From assembly GCF_014648435.1 (NCBI RefSeq), contig NZ_BMRC01000035.1, forward strand, positions 18,473 to 82,472: 64,000 bases of DNA. Direction: 5' to 3'. The notes below the pieces were generated by a model, which saw only the letters and a list, made by a program, of their open reading frames with translations, was not told where the DNA came from and did no database searches. Source of the stretch: Nonomuraea spiralis (GTDB lineage: Bacteria; Actinomycetota; Actinomycetes; Streptosporangiales; Streptosporangiaceae). Both the position numbers and the translations under genes were made by a program. Below, in pieces: positions 46,342-52,594 of this stretch. The first letter of the stretch is position 1; each line of letters opens with the position of its first letter.

Positions 46342-47637
46342 TCAGCGGCCGACCAGGTCGCGCAGGGCCTCGATCAGGCGGTCGACGTGCTCCTGCGTGC
46401 TGCCGATGCCGATCGAGGCCCGCACCGCCGACGCGGTGCCGTCCTCGCAGCCGCCGTCCGCCGTGCCCAGCAGGTGGCGGACGAACGGGTGCGCGCAGAA
46501 CTTCCCGTCACGCACGCCGATGCCGTACTCGCCGGACAGCGCCTCGGCCACCTCCCGGGCCGAGTAGCCGTCCACCACGAACGACACGATCCCCACCCGC
46601 GGGTGGTCCTCGCCCCACAGCGACAGCTCGTGCACCCCCTCGATCGAGGCCAGGCCGGCGCGCAGGCGGGCGATCAGGCGCTCCTCCTCGCATACCAGCT
46701 CGGTCCAGCCGGTGGCGGTGAGCGCGTCGCAGGCGGCGGCCAGGGCGATGGCGCCCAGCACGTTGGGGGTGCCCGCCTCGTGGCGGGGCTCGGGGTCGTC
46801 GTGCCATTCGGTGGTCTCGCCCACCGAGCGCACCGCGCCGCCGCCCTTGAGGTACGGCTCGCCCTCGGCCAGCCAGTCACGCCGTCCGATCAGCACGCCG
46901 GCGCCGAAGGGCGCGTACAGCTTGTGGCCGGAGAAGGCCACGTAGTCCAGGTCGAGCGCGGTCAGGTTGAGCCTGCGGTGCGGTACGAGCTGGGCGGCGT
47001 CCACCAGGATCCGGGCGCCGTGCCGGTGGGCGATGTGGGCGAGGGCGGCGATCGGCCACAACTCGCCGGTGACGTTCGAGGCGGCGGTGACCACGAGCAG
47101 CTTGGGGCCCTCGATCCCGGCCAGTGCCTCGTCGGCGGCGCGGACGGCCTCGCCGGGGAAGGCGGGGGGCGCGAGGCGTACGGACCGCTCCCAGGGCAGC
47201 AGCGAGGCGTGGTGCTCGGAGTCGAAGACGACCACGGTCGTGCCCTCGGGCAGGCAGCGGGCCAGCAGGTTGGTGGCGTCGGTGGTGTTGCGGGTGAAGA
47301 TGACGGCGTCGTCCGGGCGGGCGCCGACGAAGGCCCTGACCGTGTGGCGGGACTGCTCATACCGGGCGGTGGTGAGCTGGGAGGCGTAGCCCGCGCCGCG
47401 GTGGACGCTGGAGTAGGCCGGGAGCGCGGCGGCGACGGCGGCGCTGACCGGCTCAAGACAAGGGGCGCTGGCGGCGTAGTCGAGGTTGGCGTAGCTGACC
47501 AGGCGGCCGCCCTTGACCGGGACCTCCAGGTCGGCGCCGAGCACGGCGGGGATCAGCCGTCCCGAGGGGGCGGAGGTGGCGGCGGGGGCCTCGACGGCCT
47601 GGGCGGGCACCGAGTTGAAGATCGTCAGCGTGGACAT
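46342..47637 (-). CDS. Class V aminotransferase, cysteine desulfurase-like
   Basis: 431 residues from ATG 47637 with GAGGAG upstream. PLP enzyme of the SufS/CsdA/NifS type: YANLDYAASAPCLEPVSAAV near 48, HRGAGYASQLTTARYEQSR, FTRNTTDATNLLA near 115, DSEHHASLLPW near 138, and the PLP-lysine motif YVAFSGHKLYAPFGAGVLIG near 235. FCAHPFVRHL lies near the catalytic Cys region of cysteine desulfurases. It probably removes sulfur from cysteine or acts as a related C-S lyase. The SAM-IV-type riboswitch in its leader places it in methionine/cysteine-linked sulfur metabolism rather than general Fe-S assembly (inference). Confidence 0.85.
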   Translation of the reverse strand: MSTLTIFNSVPAQAVEAPAATSAPSGRLIPAVLGADLEVPVKGGRLVSYANLDYAASAPCLEPVSAAVAAALPAYSSVHRGAGYASQLTTARYEQSRHTVRAFVGARPDDAVIFTRNTTDATNLLARCLPEGTTVVVFDSEHHASLLPWERSVRLAPPAFPGEAVRAADEALAGIEGPKLLVVTAASNVTGELWPIAALAHIAHRHGARILVDAAQLVPHRRLNLTALDLDYVAFSGHKLYAPFGAGVLIGRRDWLAEGEPYLKGGGAVRSVGETTEWHDDPEPRHEAGTPNVLGAIALAAACDALTATGWTELVCEEERLIARLRAGLASIEGVHELSLWGEDHPRVGIVSFVVDGYSAREVAEALSGEYGIGVRDGKFCAHPFVRHLLGTADGGCEDGTASAVRASIGIGSTQEHVDRLIEALRDLVGR

Positions 47638-47652
47638 GGCACGGCTCCTCAC

Positions 47653-47669
47653 GGGGTCGGTCGGACCCC
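47653..47669 (-). promoter_or_regulatory. Hairpin next to the ribosome binding site of the desulfurase-like gene
   Basis: GGGGTC and GACCCC (6-bp stem, 5-base loop) end just upstream of the GAGGAG of the gene at 46342-47637. It lies between the riboswitch aptamer and the start codon and could form the regulated expression platform. Confidence 0.45.
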
Positions 47670-47684
47670 TGGGAACAGCCACGG

Positions 47685-47803
47685 AGCCCGCGCTTGCCCG
47701 CCACACCTCGTGACGGACCAGGTCTTCACCCGGGGCACCCCGCCGCGGACGCGAGGGTTGCCGGCCAGCTAGCCGGGGCTTGTCGCTGGCACTCATGACC
47801 TAC
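47685..47803 (-). promoter_or_regulatory. SAM-IV-type riboswitch (S-adenosylmethionine)
   Basis: On the minus strand the leader reads CATGAGTGCCAGCGACAAG, then CCCCGGCTAGCTGGCCGG, CAACCCTCGCG, GGCGGGGTGCCCCGGGTGAA and GACCTGG. This follows my memory of the actinobacterial SAM-IV consensus nearly base for base in the conserved core. SAM-IV aptamers bind S-adenosylmethionine and usually switch off sulfur/methionine genes when it is plentiful. Exact 3' boundary is an estimate. A frame that stays open through this region is not a protein extension. Confidence 0.85.
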
Positions 47804-47809
47804 GACCGC

Positions 47810-47840
47810 ACTATAACCGACACCCGGGCATCATTCGCAA
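47810..47840 (-). promoter_or_regulatory. Promoter for the SAM-riboswitch transcript
   Basis: On the minus strand TTGCGA (47835-47840) and TATAGT (47810-47815) are separated by 19 bases, placing the start of transcription near 47803, immediately before the aptamer. Confidence 0.5.
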
Positions 47841-47863
47841 GCCCAGCAGGTCAGCACGTCTCA

Positions 47864-47869
47864 TAAGAT
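47864..47869 (+). promoter_or_regulatory. -10 box for a leaderless P450 gene
   Basis: TAAGAT, 6 bases before the GTG at 47876. Back to back with the leftward SAM-riboswitch promoter. Confidence 0.5.
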
Positions 47870-47875
47870 GAAATA

Positions 47876-49075
47876 GTGCGCTTTGATCCCTGGAATCCGG
47901 ATTTCGTCGCCGACCCTTACCCGGCTTACGACGAGCTGAGGCGCGAGGCGCCCGTCCACTACTTCGAGCCGTCCAACCAGTGGCTGATCTCCCGGCACGC
48001 CGACGTGAACGCGCTGCTCAGGGACCGGCGACTGGGCCGCGACTACACCCACGTCGCCACCCACGAGGAGTTCGGCCGGCAGCCCGAGCCGGAGTTCCAG
48101 GAGCCCTTCTGGCGCGTCAGCAGGAACGGCATGCTGGAGGTCGAGCCGCCGGACCACACGAGGCTGCGCCGGCTGGTGTCCAAGGCGTTCACGCCGCGCA
48201 TGGTCGAGTCGCTGCGCCCCCGCGTACGGGCCATCGCCGAGGGCCTGATCGACGCGTACGTCGAGAAGGGCGGCGGCGACCTGATCGCCGAGGTCGCCGA
48301 GCCGCTGCCGGTCACCGTCATCGCCGAGATGCTCGGCGTCCCCGAGCAGGACCGCCACCTGCTGCGCCCGTGGTCGGCCGACATGTGCGGCATGTACGAG
48401 CTCAACCCCGACCTGGACACCCAGCACAAGGCGGTGCGCGCGGCCGAGGAGTTCGAGTCCTACCTCAAGGACCTGGCCCGCGAGCGCGTGGCCAACCCCG
48501 GCGACGACCTGGTCAGCGCCCTGGCCGCGATCCCCGAGCTGACCCCGGACGAGCTGGCCGGCACCTGCGTCCTGCTGCTCAACGCGGGCCACGAGGCCAC
48601 GGTCAACGTCACCGGCAACGGCTGGCGGGCCCTGCTCAAGAACCCCGGCGAGCTGGCCCGCCTGCGCTCCGACCGTTCGCTGCTGCCGACCGCCATCGAG
48701 GAGCTGCTGCGCCACGACACCCCGCTCCAGCTCTTCGAACGCTGGGTGCTGGAGGACATCGAGGTCGACGGCGTGCGGATCCCGCGCGGCTCGGAGGTCG
48801 CCTGCCTGTTCGGCTCGGCCAACCGGGACCCCGAGGTGTTCGAGGACCCGGACCGGCTCGACCTGGGCCGGCCGGACAACCCGCACATCTCCTTCGGCGC
48901 GGGCATCCACTTCTGCCTGGGCGCGCCGCTGGCCAGGATCGAGCTGACGGAGTCGTTCAACGCGCTGCTGGACCGCGTGGGGACGATCGAGCTGCGCTCG
49001 GAGCCGGTCTACAAGCCCGGGTTCGTCATCCGCGGCCTGCACTCGCTCGACCTCGACGTCACCGGCTCTGGCTGA
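47876..49075 (+). CDS. Cytochrome P450 monooxygenase
   Basis: 399 residues from a GTG, typical length for a soluble bacterial P450 with no membrane anchor. Motifs: C-helix DHTRLRRLVSKAF near 87; I-helix AGHEATVN near 240, where the usual AGxxT has Ala-Thr after the acidic Glu; ExxR as EELLR near 277; and heme loop FGAGIHFCLG with the Cys near 348. It would hydroxylate a small molecule using a separate ferredoxin and reductase, neither encoded nearby. The substrate is unknown. Its end overlaps the convergent methyltransferase gene by 17 bases. Confidence 0.93.
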   Translation: MRFDPWNPDFVADPYPAYDELRREAPVHYFEPSNQWLISRHADVNALLRDRRLGRDYTHVATHEEFGRQPEPEFQEPFWRVSRNGMLEVEPPDHTRLRRLVSKAFTPRMVESLRPRVRAIAEGLIDAYVEKGGGDLIAEVAEPLPVTVIAEMLGVPEQDRHLLRPWSADMCGMYELNPDLDTQHKAVRAAEEFESYLKDLARERVANPGDDLVSALAAIPELTPDELAGTCVLLLNAGHEATVNVTGNGWRALLKNPGELARLRSDRSLLPTAIEELLRHDTPLQLFERWVLEDIEVDGVRIPRGSEVACLFGSANRDPEVFEDPDRLDLGRPDNPHISFGAGIHFCLGAPLARIELTESFNALLDRVGTIELRSEPVYKPGFVIRGLHSLDLDVTGSG

Positions 49076-50021
49076 GCCACCCGAACCCGCCGAGCCCGGC
49101 CGGATCGATCAGCTCCGCCTCCTCCGAGGCCCTCGACAGAGCACGTACGTAGGCGCGCGGATCGGTGTGCGCCAGGTCGACCGGCGGGCGGGTGCCGGTG
49201 AGGCCCAGCGTCCGCAACACGTTGCGCTGTGTGGACAAGGTTGTGGATATCGCGCCGGCCCGCCGCCCGGCCTCGGCGCACGCGTCGAGGGCGACGTGGG
49301 CGGTGATGTCGCAGGTCCCGTCGGGGATCGGGGTGACGACCGAGCCGTCGCGGTAACCGGTCAGCGTGCCGCAGAGCGGTCGGTTATCCACAGGGTGTGC
49401 ATAATCCACGGCTATCGCCCGGCCGCGGGCGAGGCGTACCAGAACGGAGGCCCAGGCGTCGTCGCGGGGGCGGCCGATCTCGGCGCGGGTGCCCACGTGG
49501 GGCAGCGGCCACCAGCGGTCGAGCCATTCGCGGTCGGCGGGCCGCAGCGGGCCGCCGAGGCGCTCCTCGCCGGTCCGGGTGTTGACCATGACCAGGCGGG
49601 GGCCGCCGGAGGTCTGCTCGGCCACGTCGAGCGGGATGTTGTCGAGCCACTCGTTGGCGATGGCCAGGCCGGTGATGCTGGTGGGCAGCGTGCGGCTCCA
49701 CTCCACCTGCTCGGGCAGGCCGGCGGGCCTGGCGGACAGGTCGACGCAGGTGACCCGGAGCCGGTCGCGCAGGTCGGGCCCGGCCGCCGCGAGCACGCGG
49801 CCGACCAGCACGCCCTCGCCTGAGCCGATGTCGACCAGGTCGAGCGGGTCGGGGGCGCCGAGCTCGGAGTCCACCTCCGTCAGCAGGGCCAGGACCGCCT
49901 CCGCGAACGCGGCCGAGGCTCCGACCGAGGTGCGGAAGTGGCCCGAGGGGCGTTCGCGGAGGTAGAAGCCCTCCTCGCCGTAGAGCGCGCGTTCGGTCGC
50001 GGCGCGCCAGGTGAGCCACAT
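49059..50021 (-). CDS. SAM-dependent methyltransferase, MidA/DUF185-like
   Basis: 320 residues. The N-terminal YGEEGFYLRERPSGHFRTSVG matches the MidA/NDUFAF7 family (substrate GHF/FxTS motif), followed by the SAM-binding VDIGSGEGVLVGR near 62. LAIANEWLDNIPLD is a further family motif. In mitochondria the relative NDUFAF7 methylates an Arg of the complex I 49-kDa subunit, so it is notable that a nuoD-like gene lies 3.6 kb away (44329-45483). A functional pairing here is only inferred. Confidence 0.8.
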   Translation of the reverse strand: MWLTWRAATERALYGEEGFYLRERPSGHFRTSVGASAAFAEAVLALLTEVDSELGAPDPLDLVDIGSGEGVLVGRVLAAAGPDLRDRLRVTCVDLSARPAGLPEQVEWSRTLPTSITGLAIANEWLDNIPLDVAEQTSGGPRLVMVNTRTGEERLGGPLRPADREWLDRWWPLPHVGTRAEIGRPRDDAWASVLVRLARGRAIAVDYAHPVDNRPLCGTLTGYRDGSVVTPIPDGTCDITAHVALDACAEAGRRAGAISTTLSTQRNVLRTLGLTGTRPPVDLAHTDPRAYVRALSRASEEAELIDPAGLGGFGWLSQSR

Positions 50022-50059
50022 GCAGGGACTATCTCACGATTCAACGTGACGACACGCAG

Positions 50060-50074
50060 AGTCAATGATTGACT
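50060..50074. promoter_or_regulatory. 15-bp palindrome in a divergent promoter region
   Basis: AGTCAATGATTGACT, a perfect 6-3-6 inverted repeat between the leftward MidA-like gene and the rightward chaplin-like gene. Each arm contains TTGACT, which reads as a -35 box in both directions, so a regulator bound here could affect both genes. Confidence 0.45.
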
Positions 50075-50216
50075 ACTCTTGGTCGTTACATTGCGCTAAC
50101 GTTTACGCACTGTCACAGAGCGACTGCGTTTCGCCCATCCGCGGTAAGCGGCGAGCCGGATCGCTCCACCAAAAGCATTGCGGCCTCGACGGCCGCATAC
50201 TGAGAGGAGCCCCCCC

Positions 50217-50441
50217 GTGAAGAAGACTCTGGTCATGGCAGGTGCCATCGCCCTGCTGGCCCTGGCCGCCCCCGCGTACGCCGACGACGTCACCCACGGC
50301 AACAACGGCATCCTGACCGGCAGCCCGATCCACCTCCCCATCACCGCCGTCGTGCCCGTCTGCGGCAACAACATCGGCATCCAGGCGGTGCCGATCAACG
50401 GCTGCCAGGGGAGCCCGAACACCGCGGTCTACAGCCGCTGA
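50217..50441 (+). CDS. Small secreted chaplin-like protein
   Basis: 74 residues from a GTG with GAGAGGAG 7 bases upstream. A Sec signal peptide (KKTLVMAGAIALLALAAPAYA) leaves about 52 residues: NNGILTGSPIHLPITAVVPVCGNNIGIQAVPINGC. The G-x-N/hydrophobic pattern with CGNNIG and a final Cys resembles short chaplins, surface-active proteins coating aerial hyphae of sporulating actinomycetes. It is more divergent than Streptomyces chaplins, so it could also be another small secreted protein. Followed by two strong hairpins. Confidence 0.65.
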   Translation: MKKTLVMAGAIALLALAAPAYADDVTHGNNGILTGSPIHLPITAVVPVCGNNIGIQAVPINGCQGSPNTAVYSR

Positions 50442-50448
50442 GGCAGGA

Positions 50449-50482
50449 AGAGCCCGGACCGCTCGCGCGCGGTCCGGGCTCT
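50449..50482 (+). terminator. Terminator of the chaplin-like gene (14-bp stem)
   Basis: AGAGCCCGGACCGC pairs with GCGGTCCGGGCTCT across a 6-base loop, starting 8 bases after the stop codon. Strong rho-independent-type hairpin without a U-tract. Confidence 0.8.
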
Positions 50483-50486
50483 GATC

Positions 50487-50517
50487 CCGGCCGGTCAGTC
50501 GGCGGATGACCGGCCGG
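50487..50517. terminator. Second hairpin, 11-bp stem
   Basis: CCGGCCGGTCA and TGACCGGCCGG with a 9-base loop, directly after the first terminator; tandem hairpins insulate the downstream DUF2520-panC operon. Confidence 0.6.
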
Positions 50518-50765
50518 CGCACCTCCAAGAGGTCGCATCCAGGCGGGCGTCGGGTTGTCAGGACTCGGCGCCCGCTGTCATGCGTGGACCCCTCTCCTCA
50601 TCTCTTTCGACAGGGGGTGCACCATTCGTATGCCCCTGTCGCATTTGTCGTTAACTCAACGCGCGGCAAAGCGGCGGTCACGCCGGAACGCCTGGTGACT
50701 GCGACCGTCCCGCCGCCGGTTACGCTGGTCGGCAGTGCCATCACGGTCGACAGGGGTGAGACGTC
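50518..50765. other. Rest of the intergenic region before the DUF2520 gene
   Basis: After the two hairpins nothing coding is supported. A short open frame across it has no ribosome site or family likeness. TACGCT at 50721-50726 may be the -10 box of the operon, giving a leader of about 30 bases with GGGGTGAGA before the ATG at 50766. Confidence 0.4.
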
Positions 50766-51656
50766 ATGGACGCAGCTGATCGCCCGGCACGGCTGACTGT
50801 CGGCGTGCTCGGGGCGGGCAAGGTCGGCTCCGCGCTCGGCGCCGCGCTGACCCAGGCCGGACACCGGATCGTGGCCGCGAGCGGGGTGTCCGACAGGTCG
50901 CGGAGATGGGCCGCCGACCGGCTCGGGGTCGACCTGGCGCGGCCCGACGAGGTGGTGGCCGCCGCGCAGCTCATCCTGCTGACCGTCCCCGACGACGCCC
51001 TGCCCGACCTCGTCGCCGGGCTGGCCGGTACGGGCGCCGAGCTCCAGGGCAAGCTGCTCGTCCACACCAGCGGCGCCTACGGCCTGTCGGTGCTCGACCC
51101 CGCCGCGAAGGCGGGCGCGCTGCCGCTCGCGCTCCACCCGGTCATGACGTTCACCGGCCGGGACGACGACCTCAACAAGATCACCGGCATCTCGTTCGGC
51201 GTGACCGCGCCCGACATGCTGCGTCCCGTCGCCGAGGCCCTGGTGATCGAGATGGGCGGCGAGCCGGTCTGGATCGCCGAGAGCGACCGCGCCCTCTACC
51301 ACGCGGCCCTGGCCAACGCCGCCAACCACATGGTCACGCTCATCGCCGAGTCCGAGGAGCTGCTGGGGCGCATCGGCGTCGAGCACCCGGGCCGGATGCT
51401 GGGCCCGCTGCTGGGGGCGGCGCTGGACAACGTGCTGCGGCTGGGCATCGCCGGTCTGACCGGGCCGGTCGTCCGGGGCGACGCCGGTACGGTGCGCAAA
51501 CACGTCGACGCGCTGATCCTGGCCGCTCCCGAGGCCGCCGACGCCTACATCGCGCTGGCCCGGCTCACCGCCGACCGGGCGCTGGCCGCCGGGCTGCTCA
51601 AACCGGAGGAGGCGGAGCGGCTGCTCGACGCGCTTGGGGGCAATATATGGACCTGA
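50766..51656 (+). CDS. Rossmann-like / DUF2520 protein of the pantothenate operon
   Basis: 296 residues. N-terminal Rossmann fold with VGVLGAGKVGSALGAAL near 12, LILLTVPDDALPDLV near 77 and VHTSGAYG near 98. The helical DUF2520 domain follows (about 120-290), with LALHPVMTF and ALANAANHMVTLIAESEELL. This resembles 6-phosphogluconate-dehydrogenase-like or ketopantoate-reductase-like folds. It precedes panC in many actinobacteria, so a role in pantothenate synthesis, possibly ketopantoate reduction, is suggested but not shown. panC begins 22 bases downstream. Confidence 0.82.
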   Translation: MDAADRPARLTVGVLGAGKVGSALGAALTQAGHRIVAASGVSDRSRRWAADRLGVDLARPDEVVAAAQLILLTVPDDALPDLVAGLAGTGAELQGKLLVHTSGAYGLSVLDPAAKAGALPLALHPVMTFTGRDDDLNKITGISFGVTAPDMLRPVAEALVIEMGGEPVWIAESDRALYHAALANAANHMVTLIAESEELLGRIGVEHPGRMLGPLLGAALDNVLRLGIAGLTGPVVRGDAGTVRKHVDALILAAPEAADAYIALARLTADRALAAGLLKPEEAERLLDALGGNIWT

Positions 51657-51678
51657 CCGTCGGGTGTGGAGGGCAACA

Positions 51679-52512
51679 ATGGATCTGATCGTGGCCGGCA
51701 ACCGGGACGACCTGGCCAAGGCTCGGGGCACGGGCACAGTGGCCCTGGTCCCGACCATGGGCGCGCTCCACGACGGTCATCGGTCGCTGATCAGGGCCGC
51801 GCGTGCCCGTGCCGACCAGGTCGTGGTCAGCATCTTCGTCAACCCTCTGCAATTTGCGCCAAACGAGGATTTTTCGCGCTATCCCCGTACGTTTGATGCC
51901 GACCTTGAGGTGTGCCGGGCCGAGGGGGCCGGCGTCGTGTTCGCGCCGTCGGCCGTGGACATGTACCGCCCCGACCGCCAGGTGAGCGTCTGCTCCGGCG
52001 AGATGGGCACGATCGTCGAGGGCGCCTCCAGGCCGGGCCACTTCGACGGCGTGCTGACGGTGGTGCTCAAGCTGTTCAACCTGGTACACCCCGACCTGGC
52101 GATCTTCGGCCAGAAGGACGCCCAGCAGCTCGCCGTGATCCGCCGCATGGTGGCCGACCTCGACCTGCCGATCGAGATCGTCGGGGCCCCTACCGTACGC
52201 GAGCCCGACGGGCTGGCCCTGTCCAGCCGCAACCGCTACCTGTCGGCCGGCGAACGCACGGTCGCGCTGGCCCTGTCGCGTGCCCTGCGGGCGGGCGCCG
52301 CCGAGCTGACCCCGTCCGCGATCCGGGCCACCGCGCGGGCCGTGCTCGACGCGGCCGGGCCCGACCTCGACCTCGACTACCTGGCGCTGGTCGATCCGGC
52401 GACGTTCAAGGAGGTCGGCGACTCCTACGCGGGCTCGGCCGTCCTCGCCGTGGCGGCCAGGGTGGGCACCACCCGGTTGATCGACAACGTCGTCCTGAGC
52501 CTGCGTCCCTGA
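51679..52512 (+). CDS. panC: Pantothenate synthetase
   Basis: 277 residues from ATG 51679 with GGAGGG just upstream. ATP/pantoate motifs: VPTMGALHDGHRSLI near 23, SIFVNPLQFAPNEDFSRYPR near 52, IFGQKDAQQLAVIRRM near 147, LALSSRNRYLS near 180. It joins pantoate and beta-alanine using ATP. panD, which often follows panC, is absent; the nadBC fusion and coaX (first step of CoA synthesis from pantothenate) follow instead. Confidence 0.95.
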   Translation: MDLIVAGNRDDLAKARGTGTVALVPTMGALHDGHRSLIRAARARADQVVVSIFVNPLQFAPNEDFSRYPRTFDADLEVCRAEGAGVVFAPSAVDMYRPDRQVSVCSGEMGTIVEGASRPGHFDGVLTVVLKLFNLVHPDLAIFGQKDAQQLAVIRRMVADLDLPIEIVGAPTVREPDGLALSSRNRYLSAGERTVALALSRALRAGAAELTPSAIRATARAVLDAAGPDLDLDYLALVDPATFKEVGDSYAGSAVLAVAARVGTTRLIDNVVLSLRP

Positions 52513-52594
52513 TCCGTACGGCCCCCGGGGCATGTCCACGCTGCGCCAGGCGTTATCGTCATAGTGACGAAATCGCCTCAGTGAGGAGACCCCC

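Noticed and set aside
46333..46348. Short inverted repeat between the DoxX and desulfurase-like genes
   Set aside because: CCGCTGAG and GTCAGCGG are nearly symmetrical but partly coding and too short to call a terminator with confidence.
47638..47796. An in-frame extension of the desulfurase-like protein upstream to an ATG at 47796
   Set aside because: The segment is the SAM-IV-type leader RNA; a good ribosome site stands just before ATG 47637.
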